In this document: in pieces, positions 45,746 to 56,500 of the stretch
How positions within the stretch are numbered: the stretch's first letter is position 1
Layout of the letters: the number at the start of each line of letters is the position of its first letter
Assembly: GCA_903642325.1 (NCBI GenBank)
Contig: CAHJWM010000005.1
Location: 1-64,000, forward strand
Reading direction: 5' to 3'
DNA: 64,000 nt
DNA from: Myxococcales bacterium
GTDB lineage: Bacteria; Myxococcota_A; Polyangia; Polyangiales; Polyangiaceae
Position numbers and translations under genes: made by a program
Notes under the pieces: model-generated
The model's input: the letters and a program-made list of their open reading frames with translations, nothing else
Databases searched by the model: none
Told to the model about the DNA's origin: nothing

Positions 45746-46290
45746 CTACGCGGCGAGCGTACGACGAAAGCACCTGACCGTTTCTGTTAGATTGCCCTCA
45801 AGGTTTACGGTCGGTGTCCAATTGCTCCCTAGACCACTGAGCGAGTGATTTGACTTTCGCTGGCAGGGCTGAACTTTTCCCAGAAAAACGGCACGAGCTC
45901 CGATTGGTACCGAGCAGCTCGACGGCAATCCGAGCCACCTCCCGAGAGGTGAGCTCGCTGGGCTTGCCAATGTCTACGGGCCCGTTCGAGTAGGCTCGCA
46001 CTCCCACGATGGATGCCCAGCACGCCCTCGACCCGGTCGTCTAAGTCCAGCTGGATACGGCGATCGATTCGCGCCATGAGATGGCCGTGACGGCGCCACG
46101 CGAGGCGAGGCGAAGGAGATTCACGCGCGCGCCCCTCATTGGGACGCAGGTGCGGACCACGGGTGTTGGGATCCGAATCAGTCGATGTTCGTCTGATGCT
46201 GTCGTCGTGGCGCTTCACGTCGAACCGCAATGCGTGATGTTTTGCGAAGACAGCTCTGCCGGTGACGCGAGCTTTTTCTAGTCACCGACT
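45746..46290 (-). pseudogene. Frameshifted remnant of a UDP-glucuronate decarboxylase / NAD-dependent epimerase
   Basis: On the minus strand three frames carry consecutive pieces of one protein. First, near 46195, NTRGPHLRPNEGR matches the family's NTYGPRMHPNDGR. Then QLDLDDRVEGVLG matches FCYVDDLVEGL. After a shift, YSNGPVDIGKPSELTSREVARIAVELLG matches [25 protein letters not shown], and in another frame LGSNWTPTVNLEGNLTETVRCFRRTLA matches LGWxPxVxLExGLxxTIxYFR. Only the C-terminal half is present and several frameshifts break it. The Rossmann-fold N-terminus is not recognisable upstream. It abuts tRNA-Asp, so loss of an acquired sugar-nucleotide gene is likely. Confidence 0.7.
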
Positions 46291-46436
46291 CGCCGCTAAC
46301 TAGCGCAGCCACGCGTACAACGTCAGGGCTTGCAAGTTGAGGGCTTGTCTGCCGCGAAGCGGGGTGGCGCACGGTTGGTGAGAAGGCGACACAACGCGTG
46401 CTGCTGCGGCCATGTCACCCTCTTCAATCCAAAAAC

Positions 46437-46512
<76 letters not shown>

Positions 46513-47009
46513 GTGACGGCGGGCGGTACATAGCACGAGGGGTGACGGGCCCGACAACAGAAAACCACGGCGGCGCGGATGAAATGGCCGGCCTGTTGGC
46601 CTGCAGCCGCCCAGCTCAAATTCGGATCGTGGCTAGCGTCATTGCCGAGCTGAGTCGTTGCTTTCGGCGAGCTGGCCTTCGATCTCTCGTTGTAGGGCCC
46701 GCCACGGTCGATAGGTCGTTTCGATTGCATAATGAGGGGCGGATCATTTCGCCACGCCCCTCGACGGAGGGCTCGTTGTAGAGGCGCAACAAATCGGCAC
46801 GTCGCTGGGCGCCGTGCTCGACTCGCAACGACCGGCGAAAGCTGGCTCGGCCGGGCGCCAGCGCCGCGACCGCCGCATTTGACGAATGTCTCGAAATAGC
46901 GCGATAAACCCACCAGGGCGGCGCGGGCGGCGCGGGTTCTCGGCGGTTGCTTGGAGGTCGCGCCTCCAAAAGCTGACGATGCGCTTCGTTCTCGGCTATG
47001 TTTTCGATC
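46513..47009. other. Gene-poor stretch
   Basis: About 500 bp between tRNA-Asp and the next gene. Long frames exist on both strands but with Arg/Pro-rich or unconvincing composition. I see no recognisable gene, repeat or hairpin; eroded accessory DNA is possible. Confidence 0.4.
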
Positions 47010-47426
47010 ATGGACGCTCGTGCTGGCTCGTCTGCCGCGTTGTTTGCGGTCTTCGAACAACTGAAAAAGGCCTGGATCAAGGGCGGATGGAGCTGGGATA
47101 GCCGGTTCGCTTGCGTCGCTTCTTCGTTCAACGTGGAGCTGGAAGCCGAGGCGCGCGCGGTAGTGCTCAAGTTTCTGCCGACCGAGTGGACTTCGAGGAC
47201 CATCGTCAATGGCCCGCCGGCGTTGCGAGAGGTGGCGGAGGCCACTGGCGGGGTTCGCACCGACCAGCGGGTGTTCACCGGCGACACCTCGGGCCGCTTG
47301 CTCGGCTGGGGCCTTTGGTGGCCGTGGGGAGACGAGATCACGATCTCATTGCGAATCGGCATTGGCGGCTACGTGCTGGACCCCGACATGGCGCGCTTGC
47401 GAGAGACGTTCGGCACCGCGGACTGA
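47010..47426 (+). CDS. Hypothetical protein
   Basis: 138 aa from ATG 47010 (MDARAGSSAALFAVFEQLKK). The body WSWDSRFACVASSFNVELEAEARAVVLKFLPTEWTSRTIV, then LREVAEATGGVRTDQRVFTG and WWPWGDEITISLRIGIGGYV, is a compact alpha/beta composition with several Trp; no signal peptide or membrane segment. No family is recognised. It is separated from tRNA-Asp and precedes the YgiQ-type gene by 89 bp. Conserved-looking codon use supports reality. Confidence 0.6.
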   Translation: MDARAGSSAALFAVFEQLKKAWIKGGWSWDSRFACVASSFNVELEAEARAVVLKFLPTEWTSRTIVNGPPALREVAEATGGVRTDQRVFTGDTSGRLLGWGLWWPWGDEITISLRIGIGGYVLDPDMARLRETFGTAD

Positions 47427-47515
47427 CAACCGGCGCTCACTAAGTTCGCACGTGCGGGAGCTTTGCTGACACGCCGTTCGGGCCCCCGGCAGCGCGCGTG
47501 CTACAGACGCGGGCC

Positions 47516-49492
47516 ATGCCTCTGGTCTCGCTCCGAGTGCCCTCCAAGTCGCAAACGCGTGGCCCGAACGCCATGTTTTTGCCGACCACGCGCGCGGACA
47601 TGAGTGAGCGGGGCATCGAGCAGCTCGATATCCTGATCATTACAGGCGACGCTTACGTCGACCACCCGGCATTCGGTCCGGTGTTGATCGCCCGCTTTTT
47701 GGAAGGGCGAGGCTTCAAGGTAGGCCTAATTGCCCAGCCGAATTGGCAGAGCCCCGCCGACATCGCGCGCATGGGTCGACCGAAGTTGTTCGTCGGGGTG
47801 ACCGCCGGAAACCTGGATTCGATGCTGAACAAGCTGACCGCGCAGAAGAAGATGCGGTCCGAGGATCAGTACTCACCCGGCGGTCGCACGGAAGCGCGTC
47901 CCAATCGCGCCAGCATCGTGTATTCGAATCTGTGTCGGCAAGCGTTTCCGGGGCTGCCCATCGTGCTGGGCGGCATCGAGGCTTCGTTGCGCAGGATTGC
48001 TCATTACGACTATTGGTCGGACTCGGTCCGCCGCTCGATTCTGCTCGACGCGAAAGCAGATCTATTGGTTTTCGGCATGGGCGAGCGCGCGGCTTGGGAG
48101 ATCGCCAAACGGCTTGCAGAAGGCGAGCCCGTTGCCGCCCTGACCGATGTGAGGGGGACGGCCCACGTCAAGAAGAACCCCGATGCCTGGCAGGCCATTG
48201 CCAACGAGCCGAGTCGGTTCGTGAGGGACGGCAAAACGGTCGTGCTGCCTTCCTACGAGGAAGTGTGCGCAGACAAGCAAGCCTTCGCCACGATGTCGCG
48301 TCTCTTCCAGTTCGAGACGAATGCCCACAACGGTCGGTCGATTTTGCAAGTTCACGGCAAGGAGGCGGTGTTTTTCAATCCGCCCGCACTGCCTTTGGTC
48401 GAGAGCGAGATGGATGACTTGTACGACCTGCCGTTTTCGCGGAAGCCTCATCCGGACTACGCCGGTCAGCGCATTCCCGCGTACGACACGGTCAAGGAAT
48501 CGATCGTTACGATGCGTGGTTGCTTCGGTGGCTGCACGTTCTGCAGCATCACCGAGCACGAGGGCCGAATCATCCAAAGTCGCTCGGCCAACAGTGTTCT
48601 GCGGGAGGTGCGGCAGCTGTCACGCATGTCCGGCTTCAGCGGCACGATCTCCGACGTGGGCGGTCCGACCGCCAACATGTACAAGATGGCTTGCAAGGAC
48701 GAGCGCACGGAGAGCGCCTGTCGCCGCTTATCCTGCGTCCACCCCGGCGTGTGTGAAAATCTGAAGACCGATCATCAGCCGCTGATCGATCTTTTGCGCC
48801 AAGTCCGCGCGGAAAAGGGGGTCAAGCGCGTGTTCATCGCCTCTGGGATTCGCTACGACCTAGCCGAACGCAGCCCAGAGTTCATCGCCGAGCTAGCCAA
48901 GCATCATACGGGTGGGCAGGTGTCGGTTGCGCCCGAACATTCGAACCCCGACGTGCTGAAGAAGATGAAAAAGCCTGGCATCGAGGTGTACGAGCGCTTT
49001 GCGCAGGCTTTTTGCCAAGCCAGCGAAGCCGCCGGAAAAGACCAGTACCTGGTGCCGTACTTCATCACTGGCCACCCCGGATCCACGCTGGGCGATACCA
49101 TTGAGTTAGCGCTGTATCTGAAGCGCCAAAACCTGCGTCCGCGTCAGATACAGGATTTCATCCCGACGCCGATGGCTATCGCTACCGCCATGTATTACAC
49201 CGGCATCGATCCGCTGAGCAACGAGGCCGTTTATACCGCGCGCGACATGCGCGAAAAGCGGATGATGAAGGCGCTCATTTTTTGGTGGGATCCGCAGCAC
49301 CACGCGCTGGCGCGCGAGGCGCTGAAGAAAGCCGGTCGCAGCGACTTGATCGGGCGCGGACCCAGCCACTTGGTACCGCCGGACTACGGCGTGGCGACGC
49401 CGATGGCTCCGGGCATGCGCGCGCGGGATGCTGGGTCGACGCGCGCCGCCAGCAATCACGCGCGCCCCAAAGCGCCCGCGCGCCCACGCTAA
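47516..49492 (+). CDS. YgiQ-family radical SAM protein
   Basis: 658 aa from ATG 47516; a start further on at MFLPTTRADMSERG (47573) is equally family-like. The N-terminus with DILIITGDAYVDHPAFG, the B12-binding-like region (VLGGIEASLRRIAHYDYWSDSVRRSI) and the radical SAM motif MRGCFGGCTFCSITEHEG (Cys336, 340, 343) are diagnostic of the UPF0313/YgiQ family; SVAPEHSNPDVLKKMKKPG and the C-terminal FIPTPMAIATAMYYTG also match. Its substrate is unknown in all organisms as far as I know. C-terminal tail is basic and Pro/Ala-rich. The next gene starts 15 bp later, so an operon is likely. Confidence 0.93.
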   Translation: MPLVSLRVPSKSQTRGPNAMFLPTTRADMSERGIEQLDILIITGDAYVDHPAFGPVLIARFLEGRGFKVGLIAQPNWQSPADIARMGRPKLFVGVTAGNLDSMLNKLTAQKKMRSEDQYSPGGRTEARPNRASIVYSNLCRQAFPGLPIVLGGIEASLRRIAHYDYWSDSVRRSILLDAKADLLVFGMGERAAWEIAKRLAEGEPVAALTDVRGTAHVKKNPDAWQAIANEPSRFVRDGKTVVLPSYEEVCADKQAFATMSRLFQFETNAHNGRSILQVHGKEAVFFNPPALPLVESEMDDLYDLPFSRKPHPDYAGQRIPAYDTVKESIVTMRGCFGGCTFCSITEHEGRIIQSRSANSVLREVRQLSRMSGFSGTISDVGGPTANMYKMACKDERTESACRRLSCVHPGVCENLKTDHQPLIDLLRQVRAEKGVKRVFIASGIRYDLAERSPEFIAELAKHHTGGQVSVAPEHSNPDVLKKMKKPGIEVYERFAQAFCQASEAAGKDQYLVPYFITGHPGSTLGDTIELALYLKRQNLRPRQIQDFIPTPMAIATAMYYTGIDPLSNEAVYTARDMREKRMMKALIFWWDPQHHALAREALKKAGRSDLIGRGPSHLVPPDYGVATPMAPGMRARDAGSTRAASNHARPKAPARPR

Positions 49493-49507
49493 AAAGGGCG
49501 TAAGCGC

Positions 49508-50353
49508 ATGAAAAGCACGGACTTCGCCGGGCAGCGTGTGGTGGTGACCGGGGCGGCGAGTGGTATTGGTCGAGCCACTGCGCTGGCGTTCGCGCGGCGT
49601 TCGGCTCACCTGTTCGTGTGCGACATCGAACCGAACCCCCTGCAAAAGCTGGAAGCGGATCTGCTCGCGGCAGGGGCCAGGTCTGCGCGAGCATTACGCG
49701 TCGATGTAGGCTCCAGTGAGCAGATGGCGGACTTTAGTGCCGACGCCTGCCGCGCGGGTACCCCGGACGTCTTGGTGAACAATGCGGGCGTGGGACTGGC
49801 CGGTGGCCTCCTGGCTACGACGTTGGAAGATTGGCGCTGGATCATGAACGTCAACCTCTGGGGCGTGGTGCATGGTTGTCACTTCTTCGCGCCGCAGATG
49901 GCGGCTCGCGGCTCGGGTCAGATCGTCAACATCGCGTCCGCCGCGGGATTTTTCAATTCGCCGCTGATGACGGCTTACGGAACGACGAAGTACGCCGTGG
50001 TAGGCTTGTCTGAAGCGCTCCGCGCCGAGCTAGCCCCGCGCGGCGTTGGTGTATCGGTGATCTGTCCGGGCTTCATCGACACGCCGCTCGTAACGTTCAT
50101 GCGTGTGCGGGGCGCCGCCGAGCCTGAGCGCGAGCGCGAGCGGGTGCAGCGCTTTTATAGACGCCGTAGCTATCGGCCGGAGCGCGTTGCGGAAGCGGTT
50201 CTCTGTGCAGTCCGGCACGACTATGCGCTGTTGCCCGTCACGCCCGAGGCTTGGGCGCTGTACGTCTTGAAGCGTGCGGCCCCAGAGCTCAGCCGTCGCC
50301 TCATGCACGGCGCGCAGCGCTTCATCGAACGCCGGCGTGCGACGAACTCGTGA
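49508..50353 (+). CDS. Short-chain dehydrogenase/reductase
   Basis: 281 aa. Classical SDR: cofactor motif TGAASGIG (14-21), DVGSS acidic site, NNAG (91-94), and catalytic Ser144, Tyr157 and Lys161 in YGTTK. The acidic Asp39 after beta2 (CDIEP) favours NAD. The C-terminal part LLPVTPEAWALYVLKRAAPELS is longer than the 250-aa minimum and resembles SDRs acting on lipids or polyketides, but substrate is not readable. It follows the radical SAM gene closely. The 202-bp gap downstream leads to the giant TPR gene. Confidence 0.92.
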   Translation: MKSTDFAGQRVVVTGAASGIGRATALAFARRSAHLFVCDIEPNPLQKLEADLLAAGARSARALRVDVGSSEQMADFSADACRAGTPDVLVNNAGVGLAGGLLATTLEDWRWIMNVNLWGVVHGCHFFAPQMAARGSGQIVNIASAAGFFNSPLMTAYGTTKYAVVGLSEALRAELAPRGVGVSVICPGFIDTPLVTFMRVRGAAEPERERERVQRFYRRRSYRPERVAEAVLCAVRHDYALLPVTPEAWALYVLKRAAPELSRRLMHGAQRFIERRRATNS

Positions 50354-50555
50354 GCGATGGTACACGTGGTCGGTAGTCCGCTCGCGGGTGCGGCCGGCGG
50401 CTGGGCGGGGCCACTCTGCTCATCCGCTCAGCGAAGAAAGCTGCAGCGATAACGGGATCGTCCTCGGGGTACGGTCCTTTGTGCGAGCGGGTCGAGGGAA
50501 GCGCCATACTTCCAAGCATGCCCGAAGCAGGTCTGATAGCTTTTAAGGTCGAACA

Positions 50556-53500
50556 ATGTCAACGATCCCTCCGACTCGGGAAGGCCATCGTCGACCCGTC
50601 AGCGCACTCGCTGTGAAGCTGTGGGAGCTCACTGAAGCCCTCGAGCAGGGGTTCGACAGCCCGGCGGCGGCGCTGGAAACGCTGGTCACAGCGCTCGCTA
50701 ACGGTGAACGACCGGCCGATGCCTGGCAACATCTTCATGCGGCCGCGTTGCGTTACGACAAGGCTGGCGATCTGGCGTTGGCTTATGAGCATATCGCATC
50801 AGAAAAGCGAATCGGGTTACTAGAACCCGAGCAGCAAGCCTTCGTACATCTGCGCGCGGCGGAGTTCTCCTCGGCCGCGCTCGGCGATACCGAGGGCGCC
50901 ATTTTGCATGCGAATCGCGCCGCTCTGGCCGTGCCCGATCATCCCGAAGCGTTCGCGCTGCTCGAGACGCTGCTGCGCGGCGCCGGTGAAAGCCTCAAGC
51001 TCGCCGAGCTTTACGTGGACGCAAGCGATCGCGAGGGAAATCCGGGGCGGCGGGCGTTGTTTCTGCACGAAGCCGCCGAGCTCGTCACCGGCACCCCGGG
51101 CAACGACGACGCCTCTACCGCGCTCGCTCAGCGCATTTTGCAGCTCGATCCCGGAAACGAGGACGTGCGATCTTACTTGGTCCAACGGCTGATCGCGCGT
51201 GGTCGGCACAAAGACGTGGTCGATCTTTTGGAGAACGCGCTCGGAAGGGAGCCCGCGCCGGGCGCGGAAGAGGCCACTTTACTGCGCGAGTGGCTGGTCG
51301 ATCTGTGCTTGTCCGAGCTCAAGGATCCCGCGCGTGCGCTCGTCCAGATCGAAGAGCTGTTGCGCGCAGCGCCGGACCACGCGATGGCCTTGAAGTCTGC
51401 CGAGGCGTTGCTCGAACATCGTGCCGTGTCGCTGCGCGCGGCGGCGGCGCTCTCGGCCGCGTACGAAAGAACGGGGCGCCTCGATCGTGCCGTGGCCATG
51501 CTCGGGCTAGAGCTGAAGCAGGTGCGTGGCCCGCGCCGCATCGAAGTACAACGGCGGCTCGGCATCTTACGCCAAGACGTGCTGCACGATCCCGCGGGTG
51601 CGTTCGAGCTGCTTGCGCCCGTAGTCGCTGGTGATCCGGGAGACGATGGCCTGCGTCGTCGTTTCGTGGATCTCAGCCTCGACTTGAATCAACCAGAGCA
51701 AGCGGCGCGGCTGCTTGCTCGTGCGATGCAGACTAGCCGCGTGCCGAGCGTACGAGCTCGGGTTGGTGTGGACGTGGGGCACGTGTATCTAAAGACCGGA
51801 GATGTGAAGCGGGCGCAGGCTGCCTTCCAGCAGGTCATCGAAGCCGGATGTGACGATTCGGCCGTGCTGGAGTCTGCGAAGCAACTCTCGGACTTGTACG
51901 CGGAAGCAGGCGAGCTCAAACAGCTCGTCGTCGTGCTGGAGAAGGTCGTGTCACTCGAGGCGAAGCGCGAGCCGCGGCAAGCCGCCGCCCGACGGCTGGC
52001 ACGATTGTGCGATGGCGAAGGAGGAGACCCCGCCCGCGCCATCGTCGCCTGGCGGGCATTGCTCGGGTCGCCCTGGACGGACGAGGCCCTCAAGCGGCTC
52101 GAAGCGTTGTACAGCGACGCTTCCGACGACGAAGGTCTGTCCGACGTGCTCTTCGCGCGGGCGGAACGAAGTCGGGATCCGGTCGAGGCGCGTGGCTTGG
52201 CCTTTCGGGCCGCGACGGTCCGCTCGGCCCAGAGCCGCGATCTCGAGGCCGCGCTCAATGCCTGGCAAAAACTGGCAGATCGTTACGGGCCGTCGCGCGA
52301 AGTCCAGGAGCGCATCGTGCCGCTATTGGAGCAGGCGCAACGTTACGCCGAGCTCGCGGCAATGTTGGAGCACGACGCCGAGTTGTTGCACGGTGAGGAT
52401 CGCTTGGCGACGTTGGTTCGGCTTGGGCATGTGCGGGTCACGCGCTTAGCGGATGCGCGCGGCGCCTTGCTAGCGCTGCGCAGCGCGCTCGCGATCAACC
52501 CGAGGGATCCAGCGGCGCGGAGCGCCACGGAAAAGTTGCTCCTCATCGGTGATGCGAGGCTCGAAGCTGCCGATGTCCTCGAGCCGCTGTTTCGCGCCGA
52601 GGAGCTTGCTTCCGGTCTGGTTCGTGTTTTGGAGGTGCGCGCCGAGCTTGGCCTAGACGACGCGAGCAAAATGCAAGCGCTGGACGAGGCGAGCGCGCTG
52701 AGCGAAAGCGCGCTCGAGGACGGGGCGCGCGCGCTCGAGCTGTCGGGACGAGCCTTGGCGTTTGCCGTTCGCTGCGCCCCGGGACAGATCGTGGAGCGCG
52801 TGGCGGTTGAGCAAAGGCTCGCTCAGGTTTCGGGCGCCAACGGTCGACATGCCGAGCTTTTAGCGTTCGCATTGAGCCAAGCGCCGCTGGATTCGCCCGC
52901 GATGCTGGAGCTCGCTAAGGCGGCTGGCGAAGCACTGGCAGCGGCAGGTGAGATCCAACGCGCCGTCGAAACGTACCGACGAGCGCTGGCCGAGGATAGC
53001 TCTTCGCACGAGCTCATGCAGCGGGTAGACGAGCTCCTGACCGAGCAGGGTGCTCCCGAGGAGCGCTTGGCACTTTACACGCAGACGCTGGAGCGCGAGA
53101 CCGATGCCGCACGGCGGCGCGAGCTCTTGCATCGAATCGCCCTCTTGCAGCGGCGGGAGCTCGGCGATCCGACCGCGGCGATCGCCGTCTGGCGCCGTGC
53201 GGTCGCGGAGCAGCCTCGTGACTTCGTTTTGCATGAGTGCCTCGTCGAAGCTCTGACCGAAGCTTCGGACCTGTCGGGCGCTTATGAGGAGCTAGAGCGG
53301 GTGCTTCCGCAATTGGATCGCGAGCGACGACAGGTGGCGGTAATGCGTATGGCTGAGGTGGCAAGCGCGCGTGACGATGGCGTGCGCGCCCTCGTCCACT
53401 ATCGCGAGCTCGTGCAAGCCAGCGACTTATCGGACGACGTGCTCGAAAGAATCGAGCAGCTCGGGCGCGATCAAGACGACGGCACGACGGTGCGAGCAGT

Positions 53501-56500
53501 GCTGGAGCGTCGGCTCGCTCATACCGCCGACCCGGAGCTCCGGGCGAATTTGCTCGAGCGATTGGGCGATGCGCTGGCCTGGCCGCCGCAGGATCCGGTC
53601 AACGCGGCGCGGGTCTGGTTGGAAGGGGGACGACTGAACGCATCCCTGCCAGATCGTGGCCTTCGAGCTCAACGCCTATTTGCGCGTGTGCTGGAAGCTG
53701 ATCCGGACAATCGCGAGGCCGCCGAGTGCCTGGTCGAGCTAGGGGCGTGCGCCGGTGATTTCAACGCCGTGCGCGCTGCCTTCGAGGTCCTCATGCGCAT
53801 GAGCGACGAGCGCGAGCTCGTTTCGCTGATCTTGAGTTTGGAAGCGCGCGCGATCGAAACGGGTAACGCATCGGGGTTCGTGACACTCGTCGATTCGGTA
53901 CTGGCGCGCGGTCTCCAGCCTATTCGCAACCGGCACGTGCAATTGGCCAAGGCGCGCGCATTGGCAGAGGACCCGGCTCAGGCCGACCTCTCCGCCCAAA
54001 TTTTCCGGGCTCTGCTAGAGGGATCCGGAGCGGAAGGGCTCGCTGAGGTCGATGAGTTCGCGGCCTTTTTGAAGCGCACGGCGCGAACAACCGAGCGGCT
54101 CGACGATCACCGCTGGCTTTTTAGATTTCGCTTGGAGCACGCTTCGGACCCCATCGGCATCCTGATGGATTGGGCGAGCGCCGAAGAAACACTGTTCGAC
54201 GACGCACGTGCGGCACAATCTTTATACCTCCGCGTCCTCGAACGCGACCCGGAACACACCGACGCGCTTTCCGAGCTCGCGCGCCTGCAAAGCGCGAGGG
54301 GCGACGCGCACGAGGCGCTTGCTACCTTGGAGGTTCTGGCGCGGCGGGTGGAACCAGAAGCCCGCGCCCTGGTTGAACTTCGTCGTGCACAACTGCTGAT
54401 CGGCCCGCTTGGCCATCCCGCGCAGGCGCTCGCGCTGATCGAGCGCGTATTGTTCGAGAATCCGAGCGACCCGGATGCGCTGCGGCTGGTTCACCAGGCG
54501 CTCTCCGTGCCCGAGACCCGCGCTTCCGCGGCAGCGATCTTGGAGCAGGTCGCCGAGCGGTCAGAAGACCCCGCGGCGCGCGCGGACGTCATCGAGGCGC
54601 TGCTCCTGGTATCCAACGACGCCCCCGAGCTGGCCGCGGCCCGCAGTCGTTGGTTGATGCAGCTGTTGGAGACGAAAGCGGACGTCCCGGAAGAGGCGTT
54701 AAAGCTCGCTTTGCGTGGCGCAGAGGCGGCGCCTGCCGAACAGCAGCTGTGGGCTTTTGCCGAACAGATGGCACGACGTTTGGATCAGCCGGCACTAGTG
54801 GCCGAAGCTTACGCGCGCGCCATCGAACGCGCCTTGCCGGCCGAAGTAGCCGACTCGCTCGGCCGCACGATGGTCGAGTTTCAGGAAGAGTGGTTTGACG
54901 AGCCCGAGCGCGTCGTGCGCTTGCTGGAGCGTGTGCTGACACTTTGTCCGGCTGCAGACTGGGCGTTCGGTCGGCTGAAGCTGTCATTCAATGGCGCGGC
55001 GCGCTGGCCGGAGCTGTTCGCACTCTACGATCGTCGCCTTGCCGGGCCGGTCTCGGACGCAGAGCGCGTCGAGCTTTTGGGTGAAGCGGCCATGGCGGCC
55101 CGCGATTTCGCGAGCGAGCCGGAGCGCGCGATCGCCTACTTCGAGCAGCTCAGCGCGCTGAGTCCAGGTGATGCCCGCGTCGAGTCCTCGCTCGAGCGGC
55201 TGTACGAGCGTCAGGGCCATCGCCGACCCTTGATCGAGCTGCTGGCCGCACGGCTAAGCCGAAAAAAACTCAACGCGGATGCTGACTCCATGGGCCGGAT
55301 CTCCGCGCTGTGGTTGCAACTGAACGAGCCACTGTCCGCGCTGAACTGGGTCGAGAAAATGCTCGAAATGAAGGCGGTCGGTGGGGAGACCGTGAGCCTG
55401 CTCGAGCGCATCGTGAGCTTGCCCGCCTCTGCAGAAGCGGCGGGCGATAGCGCTGAAACCGTGCGCGAGCGTGCGGCTCTCAAGCTCGAAGCTCAGTATC
55501 GAGCCGAAGGCAGCACCGCGGATGTGGTGCGCATATTGGAAGTGCGGGCAGAGAGCGCCCCAAGCGCCTCGCGAATAGCGCTACTGGAAGAGGCGGTGAC
55601 GTTGCGTTTGGACACGCTTGGCGATCTTCCCGGAGCATTCGAGACGCTGCTCGTCCTGACTCGGCTCGAGCCTGCGCTCGGCACGCGGCGAGCGCGCTTT
55701 GCCGAGCTTGCGGCTCGGATTGGCAGTCAAGATCGGCGTGCGGAAACGCTGGTCAGCGTTGCCGAACAGGAAACAGAGCCAGAGCTCCGCGCGATACTGC
55801 TGGTGGAGGCAGGCGACTTGTACCGAGTTGAGCTCGGCGATGGCCGCCGGGCCAAGGACCTTTACCGACGCGTGCTCGGGCTCGCGGGCGGCGCCCCAAC
55901 CACCGCCCTCCATGCGGCGCGCGAGCTGAGTGAGCTGCTACGGGGTGGAGATGAGCAGGCTGAGCTGACGCAGGTGCTCGAACGGCGTGCGGAGCTCGAA
56001 CCGGACGTCGAACAGCGAAAAATCGTGCTCGGGGAGGCGGCGGAGCTGGCGTTGGAGGTGCTCGCTGATCCGGGCCGCGCGGTGCAGAACTTTCAGGCGC
56101 GTTTAACGATGGATGCCGGGGACGCCACGGCGCTGGACGGGCTGTGCCGAGCTCTGCAGCGTGGAGAACGTTGGGACGAGCTGATATCCGCGCTTGGGCG
56201 GCGTGCTGTGCAGAGCGCCGACCCGTCCGCCGCACGCGCCGACCGTGTACGCATCGCCCAGCTGAACGAGCAGGTCAAGGGCGACCGAGCCCAGGCGATT
56301 GTCGCTTGGCGATCGGTGCGATCCCACGACGGCCGCGACTCGGAAAGCTTCGAAGCGCTGCGCTCGCTGCTCGCCGCCGAGTCCCGCTTCCACGAGCTCG
56401 CGGCGTTGCTCGGAGAAGAAGTATCTGCCGAAACCGATGCGAGCCGAGTGCGAAGCTTGCACACCGAGCTCGGACAACTGCATCGCTCTCGTACGGGCGA

